64,000 bases of DNA, taken from the NCBI GenBank assembly GCA_023374025.1, contig SIJG01000079.1:372001-436000 (forward strand). Direction: 5' to 3'. Of the stretch, positions 10,990 through 23,210 are shown one piece after another. Both the position numbers and the translations under genes were made by a program. Numbering within the stretch: position 1 is the stretch's first letter; each line of letters begins with the position of its first letter. This stretch comes from Heterodera schachtii (taxonomy: Eukaryota > Nematoda > Chromadorea > Rhabditida > Heteroderidae). Below the pieces are notes generated by a model, which saw nothing but the letters and a program-made list of their open reading frames with translations, made no database searches and had not been told where the DNA came from.

Positions 10990-13900
10990 CACCGGTGCCA
11001 GCGGGTTTAAGCAAAAACGAACTCGTATGAATGCTTGCTATAGGTATAAAAATTTCCTACTTTGAATTAGCATTGTATATACAGCCGAATTAAAGATTGG
11101 AACTTGGCATGTTTTCATAGAAGCAGCAACTTTGTATAAACTTTGTAAACAGTTTTCATACAACCTTCAGGCAATTTTAAAACCTTATATACAATTTTCA
11201 TACCTTTTTGTATACTACTTTTAGTGCAACTTTTAAAAGTTTAAATTTTATAATTTTTAAAAAATATATTTCAAGAAATAACTCACAAAGAAATGTTGAA
11301 TAAGTGCATAATGACTGCCTACGTCTGAATTAACATTCTATATAATCCCAAACTCAAGATTTGTACTTGGAAATTTTGAAAAAACTCTGAATCTAAGCAA
11401 ATTATATTTTTTTAATAAATCCAATAAATTACACATTAGCAATGCTTGGATTTATGGGTAAAGATCACCTACGTTCGAACTGGCATCATATATAATGCCG
11501 AACTCAAGATCGTTGATTGGCATTTTTTTACACTGAAGCACTCAACTTCTTAACAATTTTCTGTACAACTTTCTATACATCTTTTATACAACTTTTCAAT
11601 ATTCTTTACAACTTTCGTACATTTTTGTATACAATCTTCAGTGCAACTTTTAAAATTAAATTTAATAAAAAATTTTAAAAATAATTTGCGAAATACAGTA
11701 TGAATGCTGGGCTATATGTATAAAGATTAACTACGTTAGAATTAATATTATATATAATCCCGAACTCAAGATTGGTACTTGGAATTTATATCCAAAAATA
11801 TTTAAAAGGTTATGATATCGAAAGAAACCCGGACTCAAGTTCGGTAACCCTATAATACTGAAAAATTTAGCTTGACTCTGATATTTTTTATGAAATCCGG
11901 CAACAATTTTACAACAACATAACAAAAAAATTTCTCCAAAATAAATATATAATCAAAGAATTTTTAAATGCGCCCCCACTTCAACAAAATAAGATTCAAA
12001 AACGACATTAAGTTACAATCTCAATAACATCCGTGGAAGCGTCTTTCTGCACAGTTGAGTCCATATCAACAATGCCGTTGTTCGAATGGGCCAAATTTTC
12101 CGAATCGGTTTCCGGCAGGACAAACGACCCCTCCTTTAAAGTAAGAAAAGCTATGTAATTTGATAAAATGTAGAGTAGTTAACCTTTTTCAAATTCTCCC
12201 TGAGGGTATTCATTGTTTTGACAAGTTGCTGTAACTGGCGAAAACGAAGGTCATGAAATTCACATTTCGACCCCTCCAGTTGTTCAATTGACGGAAGAAT
12301 TTCCATCCAAATATCAACACGCTTCTGTTGATATCGTGCAGTCTCGGTCCTAACTTGCTGAGTGCAGGAAGCTTCGAGTTTTGTCAAAAAATCACTCTGC
12401 TTTTGAATCTCTTGTGCCAATTCGGAAATTTCATCAAGCGCCCCCGCACAAACACTGGCTAAAAAATTTTTTTAATAAAAAATAACTATAAAACACCTTT
12501 TTTTGTGCACTTGGATTTAAGAAGCACAAGTTTGTTTTTTAGATCTGCAAGTCGGAGCTTTTCTGGCAAAAGCTTCGCATAAATTTTCTTCTTAGCAGTT
12601 TCGTGCACAAAAAGTTCCTCTTTTAGAAGCGCCCCCGCCTGGTCAACAATCGCCATTTTTTGTGTAGCGATGCTTTCTTCGTTGTGGTCGATTTCTCTTT
12701 TCAAATTAACTTTTGCCAACAAAAAAGACTTCTTTGCTTCTTCAAGATTTTCAGCTTTCTTTTTTTGGAGACCGTCCCCACTGGTCACTTCTCTTGACAA
12801 ATGATTCTCATCACCGGATTCCAGCAACAAAACGTCCCCACTTCCATGTTTGGATTCATTCGCACAATCGTCCACTCGTTCTCCGTGTTTTGAATTTTGG
12901 CTGCGATCAATTGAAGATTGTTCGGAAAGCGAGTCAACATCCATAATGTTTTAAATATAATAAGCTAAAAACATATAAGAAAAACGATAAATTGTGTTGT
13001 AACCTTTGCACATAACAAAAAAATCACAAACATGCAATAAAACAAATAATATAACATTAAATCGCATTTAAAATCGTATACAATAATAAAACCAAAAAAT
13101 TAAGAAAGTGTGAATGATGCAAAGGCACGCCAAAGTGAATATTTATACACGCAGTGAGCTCCAAGCAAAGAGAAATAAAGGATGTTAATGTCAAAGACAT
13201 ATATACAAGCACGCAGGGACCTCCAACAATTTAGTAAAAAAGAAAAGAAAATGGTGCTTAGAGACGCCAAAAAACAAAACACAAGGGTTTCAAGAATCGC
13301 ATTATTGGCTTTGAATCAGTGCGAATTCTTTCCAAATATCTGGGATTCTGACACAATAGGTACTCATTACAATTTGTATAAAGATCACCTACATTCGAAT
13401 TGGCACCGTATATTATGCCGAACTCAAGATCGGTACTTGGCATTTTTACACTGAAGCACTAAACTTTATACAGCTTTCTTTACAACTTTCTAAACAACTT
13501 TCAAAAAATTTTCGACCAATTTTGCAACTTTATAAACAACTTTCATTCAACTTTGCATACAACTTTCAGCAATTTTTAAATATTTTTATACAATAATAAA
13601 AAAAAGTTTGCAAAAATAACACAATAAGAATGCTTGGCTATAGGTATAAAGTTCATCTACGTGCGAATGAGCATGATTTATAATGCCAAACTCAAGATTT
13701 GAACTTGGCATTTTTGCACTGAAGTCAATCAACTTCTTATACAACTTTCTATACAACTTTCAAATAATTTTCGACCATTTTTTCATCTTTATAAACAACT
13801 TTCATTCAACTTTGCATACAACTTTCAGCACAATTTTTAAAATTTAATATTTTTATACAATAATTAAAAAAGTTTGCGAAAATAATACAATACGAATGCT

Positions 13901-14300
13901 TGGCTATATGTATAAAGTTCACCTACGTGCGAATGAGCATGATTTATAATGCCAAACTCAAGATTTGAACTTGGCATTTTTACACTGAAGTCAATCAACT
14001 TCTTATACAACTTTCTGTACAACTTTCTATAACAACTTTCATATAACTTTCGACCAATTTTTCAACTTTATAAACAACTTGCATTCGACTTTGCATACAA
14101 TTTTCAGCACAATTTTTAAAATTTAAAATTAATTTTCAACTTTGCATTTCAATTCAAGACATGAATTTGCTATTTTTGCAAAACAACTTTCTATGCAAAT
14201 TTAAAATTACTTTGTTGTAACTTATTAACTTTCTATGCATCTAAATTTTTAAAATCTAGAAAAACACGTTTAATGCATGTTCAAAAAATGCAACAATAAA
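10990..14300. repeat. Left repeat arrays of the large Helitron-type element
   Basis: Imperfect repeats at roughly 11.0–11.95 kb and 13.36–14.2 kb. A unit contains 'TATAGGTATAAAG..CACCTACGT', then 'AATGCC(G/A)AACTCAAGAT', 'ACTTGGCATTTTTACACTGAAG', and runs of ACAACTTTCTATACAACTTT. Copies of ACTCAAGAT occur near 11351, 11500, 11767, 13422, 13691 and 13960. The same unit occurs in reverse complement on the other side of the RepHel gene (21.5–23.2 kb). The coiled-coil gene at 12.0–12.9 kb interrupts the array. Confidence 0.75.
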
Positions 14301-17300
14301 AAGGTGAAAAAAAACAAAATCATTCAATAAATCAACGGCAAATAATCAATCAAAATAATCATCATCGGAGCACTCAACATAATTATTTTCAGGTGCGTTG
14401 GTGCTCGTCCCCACCCCAAATTCATTGAATTCCGCATTAAGGTGCCTTATCGGTGTTGTATCCACTTCCACATGTGATAGTTGCTCTCCCGTCCCCACTG
14501 GATTGTTTGACGACAAAAGATGCGACCCCACATAATCATCTAACAACTCATGATAAACCACGTTCGTTATGTAAGTGTTGTTGTCGTCCCCACTCTGGCA
14601 ATATGGTGCAAACACACGGATGCCATCCATGTGTGTTACGCGCGACAGTGCTACGTAGACTTGGCCATGGGAGAAGCACTGCTTGCCGTTCAGGATTAGT
14701 GCCATCCGTTGAAGCGTCTGGCCCTGTGCCTAAATGAATGGAACTTAAAAATGTATTTCTAATTCTTTACCTTATTGATAGTCATGGCAAAACAGAGCCG
14801 GACGGGAAACTGTAGACGACGAAAGCGCAATCCGCGATGGTGGCGACCCCTCCCATATTCGAATTGAATGCGTGGCAACACAATCACATGGCCCGCATCT
14901 GCGCGGGGCCCGGTGAGAATCCGGCAGAAGAGACTGTCTTCAGCCATCCGCATCACCTGAAGACGAGTGCCATTGCATAGGCCTTGCGTAACATCCAAAT
15001 TACGTATTAGCATGACAGGCGTCCCCACCTATAAAAAAGTAATTGATGAATAAAAATATACATAGTCTAATACCTTTAAAATCATTTTGTGTGGCGGCAT
15101 TCCTGACGGCAATTCGTTATGTACTGCTTCAATGTTGAAGTCAGTGCGAAAGTTGTGGAACTCGTCGTTCGGTTCCAGTGGCTCGTCAATTGAAGGAAAA
15201 TCTTTGGCGTCCCCACTCATTCTTGCTAGCGCAATTTCATTGATGTATTGAACATCGTTGTTGGTCGGACAAAGGACGGCGTTGTTGGCAATTGCATCGG
15301 CGTTTGCCAAGGGATCTGAGAAAAGACCCTCTGGGAAGCAGAAATGGATTGCTTCTTCCAGGTTTGGCAAAAGAAGTTGAGGAAGAATAAGGAGTTGATT
15401 CGTCCCCACTTTGCTTCGCCCACTGCCAATTTCGTTAAGCCACTCTCGCAGTGAGTGTTCCCCAGGAGCAGTCCGCATGTTGATGGTCAAGCTGTATTAT
15501 TTAAAATCAACTTATACAGTATTAAATAGCTGTATACCAAGTTTACCTTATCTTTTTGAATTCCTTAAAAAGCTTGTCCATCTTGATGCTTTCGGCTACT
15601 TGGTCTTCTCTGGTGCCGTGCTCGACGACAGGCGCGAGCTGTCGCCAGTCCCCACTCAGAACTATGACTTTTCCGCCAAAAGGAGCCGCCCCCGCACAAA
15701 CATCTTTCAGCAGTCGGTCAATGTATCGTAGAACTTTGTTACTGAGCATGCTGACTTCCTGTAAACAAATGGATTTATATCAAAAAAAATAATAATACAT
15801 CAATAATGATGAGGTCCGCCTCCCGCAGCTGTTTGGCCTTTGTTGACTCATAATTCAGCATTGGTGGTGTTTCATCTGTGACATCATTTGGAACATAAAA
15901 GTGCCGATGAACAGTGCCGCCTCCAATTAGCAACAAAGCTGCAATTCCGGTACTTGCTGCCGCCACTACGGCAGAACGACTGAGAGAAACCTAAAACAAT
16001 TTTGGTTTCAAATTTGAATGGAAGATGTTCACACCTGCTCACGTCCCCACAAGGTATCGTCATCATTGCTTAGCATTGGTTTGCCAGCAATACACCATTT
16101 AATCAGAGTGTTATAAAAGAAAGTTTTGCCTTTAAAAAATTAATTAATATTTAATTAGAAAAGTAAGCTTACCGCATCCGCCTGCGCCTTCAAGGAAGAA
16201 AAGTTTTTGCGCACCCCCGTTCATAATCGCACTCGAAATTATGTCAAAGGCAGCATGTTGGTCTGCATTCAAACGTTCAATGCCCTCCAAAGCGATTTGT
16301 TGTGGGGTGTTTTTGCGTCTGTTTTCGTCCCCACCATAAAATTCTTCCATTAAGTTGTCCCCCTCCAATGCCACTGCCTGGCGCTGGAAGTCATAATCCT
16401 CCGGTAAACCGGCAAGGCCAACATCCCTGTAATAGTGAATAAAAATAGGAAGTGAAGATAGAGTCTTACCCACTATTTGTACCCATGCAGTTAAGGAAAT
16501 ATTCAATGTTCTTCATCACTTCTGCGGCACGTAAAGCAAGAGATTTTGGAAATGCTCCCGGATGCGCCCCCGCGGCAGGTGGGTTCATTTCATCGAGAAA
16601 CTGGTCAAACAGCTTCTGAGGTTCTGACGGATGCGAGTGAGCTATGAGCATGGCGAAAAAATGCTGAAGCCGCTTCAGGTTGGACATCTCAGCACAAGCT
16701 TCTCGAATCGTACGCACAAAGAGCTCATCACAGACTTGTAAACCAAGGTGTTGTGCCGCCCCCGCAAACGTGGGAAAGGTAACCCCATCAATAGTCCGAA
16801 GGTCTTCAAAGTTTTTTGGGCCAGGCCGATGTAGAAGGAGCATTCTACTATTGGTCATTAAATATTTTCTTAAAAGATTTTATACCGCATTGAAAACAGC
16901 TCATGTTTCCGAGGCGATACAGTGTACACCCGTACAAACATTTTTGCCTTCTCTGGGTCTTCTGTCAGTGGGCGCCCCCGCTTTTTCCACGAACGTGCCT
17001 TATAATTCCACCTTAATAGAAATTTAAGACAATTGCTAAATCTTTAAAAAACGAACGAATAATAATATGGAACGCGGTCGTATGTAAGAAGAGCAGCGTC
17101 AGGATCCGACCGGCACAGCTGAAAAAAGCTGGTCAACCGTGTGTTCTGACTGACTTTCCAGCGGCCTTCTTCTTCATGTCCTTCCTCGACAACTATAGTC
17201 TGGCCCCCCTCATCATGCACACTCAGTGTGTAAATTTGATGTGACGTCCCCACAATCTTGTAAGAGTGCAAGCGCAAATAGGCTTCCATAGCCGTCATAT

Positions 17301-20300
17301 AGCGCACTTTAAAAGTTGCCGCAATCTCGTCATAGTCGAAGACCTGCTCTTGATCGTCCCCACTTCTTCTTACAAGACCTCGGCGCGGCTGAGCAACCTG
17401 CACGTAAGCCTTTTCGAAACCTTAAAAGAATATTAAAATAATACTTTTCTGACAAAAACCTTTCAACAGGTATTTGAATATATATTTGCACGCTTTCTGA
17501 CCAAATACATATTCTATGTTCACGTGACACCCGTATTTGAGGAGCAAAAACGGATTGTACGGAATTACTCTGCTATCATCAAGAAGCAATGCAGCACGGC
17601 CCCCCTTGCGTTTTTTGAAATGCGTCTGACCGCATTCAGCCTAAAATATTTAGATCTATAAAATACAAAACTTTAATTGACATGCTCTCTTTCAGGCACC
17701 CTGCCACGACATGGAATGCGCTGGTAGCGCACTTCAGCCCAATCCCTTTCGGGGTCAGCAGACGGTATATGTTCCTCGTCCACTTGTTGATCTTCGTCCC
17801 CACAACGTGGTGCTATTTCCCGATCATCTTCTCCTGGTGCCAGCCGAATATAATTAGTGTAACGGACTTCTGAAATACACATTTAAATGGGAATAGTTAA
17901 TACTTACAACCCGAAAGTTCAGTGCGGTCGGAATATGGCTTTGGGAAGTGTTTACGGCAGCGCGACCCCTCGAGACATGCAGCATTGCAGTCATGTAGCA
18001 TCATCGTTGTGGCATAATGCCAAAGTCGTCGCTGCTGGTTTGCTTCAGGTGAATGGTCGTTCAATGGTGGCAGTTTTGGAATTCGCGCACTAACGTATTC
18101 ATCAACTTGTTCTGGTGTTGTCAAACGGCCCCCCTTTTCTAGAATTAGCAGCATGTGTATGTGGGGCATGCCTAAAAATATGTAGATGGTTTATTTTGTA
18201 TAGAAAAAAGTACCGCGTTTCTGGTGCTCAACGCTGTAACACCAACCGGCCACCCGCCCCAGCACGCAACGCTCCGTCACGTCCTTGATAAACTCTGTTG
18301 CTTTATCCATGAAAATCCGGCAGACGATATCAGGACGATGTACGTAATTCTGACGCCCCCGCAATGCATCAGAGATTTCGGGCCATTTTGGATTGCCCGT
18401 GAACGTGACAAACCCAAAAAAGTAAATGTGTGCTACTTTCGTTCTAAAGTTTACTCACCATGTTGGAGCCCCCAAATGCCGCACCATTGTCATCAAATCG
18501 GCATATTTGGCTTGGTAATATTGCCGCGACCCCGCAAATGTTTGTGGCATCAAGAAGACACTACCAAGTTTGGCATTGCGTCCCCACTTCTCAAGACCCT
18601 TCTCCATTGCAGCGATGTACTCCCGTGCGAGGATTTTTCGGTAGTTTTTTTTCCGTTGGATCTCTTTCAAATGGTCTAAGTCCTTGCGCTCGATGCGGTT
18701 GAGCACTGTAATGGTGAAGTACTCTGCTAGCCGACGCGCAAACCACAACCAATGGAAGGAGTTCTTATCGTCCCCACGAATGGCCATTCGGTACTTATAA
18801 AACTGTCGCTCAGAGATATTAATCCGTCCCTGCACCACAGCAGTAACGTCATTTTCAAAAATTGGGTCTTGCTCTTGTATGTCCTGAGTTTCTTGTCCCG
18901 ACGTCCCCACTTCGGCATCAGCGCGTGTGCCTTCTTCCGTGAGTTGTTCAGCATCCAAGTCACATTCAGGCTCAGGCATTATGTCAGGTTCAATATTCTC
19001 AGACGTCCCCACTTGTTGACCAACACCTTCATCATCAAGAGAAGCGGCTGCGAATACATGCGCCTCAGATGGTGAACTCTGATTTGACTTACATTAAATT
19101 TAAGTGAATTAATGATAGATATTTACAACGCATCCCCGCTTCTTTATGAACCATCTCCAGCCTAGGGTGCCACGCGGGTGGAGAAGTGGGAAACAGCAAG
19201 GGTCAATCTGCGGCATGCCGTTTTTGAGCTCCCGCATTTTTCCCGCTTTGTCCGCCAACCAAAATCCTTAAAAACTAATATTTTTGACTTAAACCTTACT
19301 AATATTACCACTAATTTGTGGAGGAAGTCCATCATCCTCAACCCAAATAACGGCGATTTGTTTAGCAGAAGGTGCATCCGCGCGCTCAATCACCGTAACG
19401 TCCCCACGATTCTTTAGCTCATCTGACTTTAGATCACGATCGGTGAGCAGAACAATCTAAATGAATAATTTAATATTAATTCCTTAACCTTTTGCTAAAT
19501 CAAGCCTTAAAGCGCGGCACATCTCCTGTTGCAGCCGTTGCGGCTTGCAACTTCGCCCCCACAGTCTGGAAGGTCCTGCCAAAAGGGTTCTCCCGCATAA
19601 GTTCTTCAAGTTTGCGGAGTATTTCTGTTTTGACATGCGGTGCCAAGGCGGTTTCAAGGCTTTCCTCCCTTATGCCCAATGCAGCCTCAGGAGTCAAAGT
19701 GTACACCTGTGCAAATGTTGGACGACGGCCGCCGGGGGCGATTAGGTCGCTGAACATGTATGAAAACTCCCCTAAAAACAAATTTTTTTAAAATGCTTGT
19801 TTTCTGAACACCATTGTATTTGCATGTGTCCATTCGGCCCCCCATCTGCTCAGCAGGAGCCTTTTCGCCATGAGTAGACGCAAAGGCGAAGGTGTTGTTG
19901 AACGGCATGGTATTGTTCAGAAACGCCTCCCGCAAGCGCTCATCCGTTGCGCCAACCAACCCTCCTATGAAGTCATCCGGTGGAATTTGAAGCTCATTTA
20001 GTTCAGCCAGCATTTGATCAGTATGTAAGTCACCATTGGCACAACATGGAGTCTGCCGGCCCCCCCTAATCTTGTCAAACTCTCCACGTAGAAGGCGCGC
20101 CCCGCAGTGTTGACAGATAAAATCACCAAACTGTCCGCTGTCATAATAGTCAATCTGTTTTGAAAAACAATATAAAATTTTAAAATTGATAAAGATAGCC
20201 TACACGATGTCCTGCAGAGCGTGAAGCGCATTTCACTTTTTGGTTTTGGTGGCAACGTACTGAAGGACGGACCCCCTGTTTGTGGAATGAAGTTTTTTTG

Positions 20301-20949
20301 AAAGCCAAAGGTGCTTCTGTTCCATGTTTGAATTCTTTGAGGTACATGTTTACGGCTATGAATGCAGTTGCATTTTGCTGGCATTGAGCATAAAAGGAGC
20401 AATCACAATCGTCCCCACATCGTGTAAATTTCTGAGTAGCTGTAATGGAAACTAAAATTTAAAAAAACAATCATTAGCCTTTACATGTGAAAGAACGTCT
20501 GCGAGTCCTAGCTGACGTATTTGAAGGCCAAGGACGCTGCATATAATCCAAAACGACCTTTGTCATACGTTCGTCCGTTTTTTTTTGCTGCCGCAGATTT
20601 AACTTAAACGTTTCAAAGGACTTACAAAGTTCATTTCTTAAAAACCTGCATAGTGCGTAAATTGAGACCATGCCTAACACCGTCCCCACGCACTTCGACA
20701 ACAGAATCACGACGAGCACTTACACGGCTAGACGAAGTTTGCGTCGAAACAGGCGTCCCCACAACATTATCAATAGTTTTAGTCTTCTTTGCACAAGGAG
20801 CAACGAAATGTGACGTAGATGGCACTAAGTATGATTATGTTAAAAAGGCGAATAAAATAAAGACCATTTGAAAGTTCCTCCATCGGATTTGTATCCATGT
20901 CTTCTGGACAGACTTCAGATGCATTTGAAGAAGCAAAACTCGCCCCCGC
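11971..20949 (-). repeat. Dispersed directional 9-bp motif GTGGGGACG / GCGGGGGCG
   Basis: On the plus strand the motif reads CGTCCCCAC (21 exact copies), CGCCCCCGC (8) or CGCCCCCAC (2). Examples: 12439, 12630, 12773, 12833, 14406, 14490, 14585, 15020, 15208, 15401, 15687, 16042, 16326, 16565, 16757, 16973, 17245, 17355, 17795, 18354, 18579, 18769, 18902, 19004, 19399, 19554, 20410, 20681, 20754, 20941. All have the same orientation. They fall in all three reading frames of the host genes (Val-Gly-Thr, Ser-Gly-Asp, Trp-Gly-Arg), so they are not a peptide repeat. I saw only one match elsewhere in the window, on the other strand near 50808. Confidence 0.85.
12008..12944 (-). CDS. Helitron-associated coiled-coil protein (282 aa, unknown)
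   Basis: Three phase-consistent exons: 12944–12497, 12458–12184 and 12133–12008, stop TAA. The N-terminus is Ser/Asp-rich and probably disordered. From about residue 60 the sequence is long-helical and charged ('KKKAENLEEAKKSFLLAKV', 'ELAQEIQKQSDFLTKLEAS', 'RQLQQLVKTMNTLRENLKK'), as in a coiled coil. There is no signal peptide, membrane segment or catalytic domain I can name. It has the same orientation as the RepHel gene and lies inside the same repeat arrays. It carries five of the element's 9-bp motifs (GTGGGGACG/GCGGGGGCG), counting one just past its stop. These facts tie it to the transposon. An accessory role in transposition or DNA binding is my guess only. Confidence 0.7.
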
Positions 20950-21036
20950 ATCACAATCTATTTGTCTTGTGCTTGAACTCGCAGCACGATTTATATTTTT
21001 CTCTGCCCGTCCAGTTAAGGAACGTTTCCGAGGCAT
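14346..21036 (-). CDS. Helitron Rep/helicase (RepHel), apparently intact
   Basis: RepHel proteins move Helitrons by rolling-circle replication: an HUH endonuclease nicks one strand and a Pif1-type 5'–3' helicase unwinds it. About 20 short exons run from ATG at 21036 to TAA at 14346. In order: a basic Ser-rich N-terminus; Cys-rich 'CGDDCDCSFYAQC'; 'ICQHCGARLLRGEF'; the Helitron-like N domain with 'LMRENPFGRTF', 'KYRMAIRGDD', 'FVTFTGNPKWPEI' and 'RPDIVCRIFMDKA'; the HUH motif 'MPHIHMLL' (about 18150–18169); 'VIPYNPFLLLKYGCHVNIEY'; the tyrosine motif 'KYIFKYLLKG' (about 17460–17490). The helicase has Walker A 'GAGGCGKTFFYNTL' split by an intron at about 16172/16130, Walker B 'LIIIDEVSML', 'LSGDWRQLAPV', 'GLCNGTRL', 'CFAMTINKAQGQTLQ' and 'FSHGQVYVALSRV'. 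I found no stop or frameshift needing repair. No OTU or endonuclease domain is seen after the helicase. The exons carry most of the 9-bp motif copies. Confidence 0.9.
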
Positions 21037-21089
21037 GATTTGGATTTTTTCAAAATTTTTATGTAAAAATCTAAAATGTGGGGATCATT

Positions 21090-23210
21090 AATATATAAAA
21101 AGTGCATTTAAATTAAGACACATAGAAATTGCTAAATGGTGATAAGTACCAATAATTTTAGTGGAATTGGTAAAATAAATAAAGCTAAAAAGTGCAAAAA
21201 TCATGAAGTAAAAATTAAACGGTGGAGCACACATACTAATAAATGTGAAAGCGCACATTGTTTTGTTTCGACACAGCGAACTGACAAATTCAACAAAGGA
21301 GTGAGCCTTTATACTTTTCTCCTGCTCTCTTTGCAACGAAGAAAACGCGATGAAAAGAGACGCCAATGGAAAGGGACGCCAATGGAAATATGCGAGCACG
21401 CAGGGACCTCTTCAAGGTTAAATAAAAAAATATTTGTAACCTTCTGAAGCGAATCTTCATAGAGCACGTCGGGAACATAGAACATATATGCACGTAGTTA
21501 GTGTAGTCTTTCTATATAGGTCAAGATAAACATATAGCGAAGTATCCCTGATGTGCTATTTTTTCCGATTTCACAAAAAAATTCATCAGATTCCCGGTCT
21601 GTACAAAAACCAACTACCAATCTTGAGTTCGGCAGTATAACCGTGCTTGTTCGAACGTAGGTGATCTTTATACATATAGCCAAGTATACCTGATGTGCTA
21701 TTTTTACCAATTTCACGAAAAAATAAATTAACTTAGATTCAAAGCTTTTTCAAAAATGCCAAGCACCGATCTTGAGTCCGGATTCTAAACCAAGCTAATT
21801 CAAACATAGGTGGTCTTTGTACATATAATCAACAATTCCTAGTGTGATATTTTTACCGATTTCACAAAGCCCCCCCCCCCTTCCTCCTCTTCACCCCTCC
21901 CCTTCCACGCTCCCCTCCACCCTCTCCTCTCTCTCCCCTCCTCGCCTCATAATTTTTCAAAAAATTTTAAGTTGTGCTAAAAGGTGTATGCAAAAATGAC
22001 TGAAAGTTGTATAGAATGTTGTAAAGTTGTAATGAAAGTTGTCCGAAAGTTGTATAGAAAGTTGTATGCAAAGGAATGTAAAATCAAAGTACCAATCTTG
22101 AGTTTGGCATTATTAATCATGCTCATTCGCACGTAGATAACCTTTATACATATAGCCAAGAATTCCTAATGTGTTTATTTTGCCGATATCGCAAAAAAAA
22201 ATCACTCAGATTCTAAGCCTGTACAAAAATGCCAACTACCAATCTTGAGTTCAGCATTATAGATCTTGCTAAATTGAACGTAGGTGATCTCTACACATAT
22301 AATCAATATTTTGTAGTGTGTTAGTTTTCCAAATTTCACTCAGAAACCTCCCCGAATCCCTGCGTGTAAAATTTTAAAAGTTGCACTGAAAGTTATATGC
22401 AAATATGTACGAAAGTTGTTTGGAATGTTGGAAAGTTGGGTGAAAGTTGTATAAGAAGTTGTACAGAAAGTTGTATAAGAAGTTGAGTGCTTTAGTATAA
22501 AAAAGCCAAGCATCGATCTTGAGTTCGTCATTATATACGATGCCAATTCAAACATAGATGATCTTTATACATATAGTTAAGCATCTCTAAGGTGCTAATT
22601 TTACCGGTTTCGCAAAAAATTTTATTAGCTTAGCTTCAGGGTTTTTCAAAAATGCCAAGATCCAATCTTGAGTCCGGGATTCTAATCAATGATAATTCGG
22701 ACGTAGGTAGTCTTTCTATATATAGTCGAAATTTCCTAGTGCGTTAGCCTCACCGCCCCATGATTTTTCAAAAAGCTTTAAAAGTTGCACTGAAAGCTGC
22801 ATATAAAAATGTAGGAAAGTTGCTTATAAAGTTGAAAAATTTGTCGAAAGTTGTCCGAAAGTTGTATATAAAGTTGTACATAAAGTTGTATAAGAAGTTG
22901 GCTGGCTTAAGTGCAAAAATGCCAAGTACCAATCTTGAGTTTGTCATTAAATATGATACAAATTTGCACGTAGGTGATATTTATACATATAGCCAGGCTT
23001 TCCTAATGTGCTATTCTTTGCTGATTTCGCAAAAAAATTAATTAGCTTAGATTCAGGCTTTTTCAAAAATACCAACTACCAATCTTGGGTTCGGCATTAT
23101 AGATCTTGCCAATTTGCACGTAGGTGAGCTTAATAACTGTAGCCTATATTTCCTATTGTGTTAGTTTTCCAAATTTCACTTCGAAACCTCCCTGATTCCC
23201 TGCGTATCCC
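21090..23210. repeat. Right repeat array of the Helitron-type element, inverted to the left
   Basis: The reverse complement of the left-array unit, e.g. 'AATCTTGAGTTCGGCA' then 'GTAGGTGATCTTTATACATA', with AAAGTTGTATA runs. TCTTGAGT-type starts lie near 21622, 21770, 22092, 22243, 22515, 22664, 22933 and 23081. Spacing therefore alternates about 150 and 270–320 bp, a two-part unit of about 420 bp repeated 3–4 times. A C-run followed by CT-rich sequence lies at 21868–21950. The stretch 21090–21480 is AT-rich upstream sequence of the RepHel gene. Confidence 0.75.

Noticed and set aside
14453..19075. Plus-strand ORFs of 80–151 codons in the Helitron
   Set aside because: All are opposite the RepHel exons, which carry the known motifs.
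21600..23200. CRISPR-like regular repeats
   Set aside because: Units are 150–320 bp, imperfect and in a eukaryotic intron-bearing genome; no short repeat/spacer pattern.
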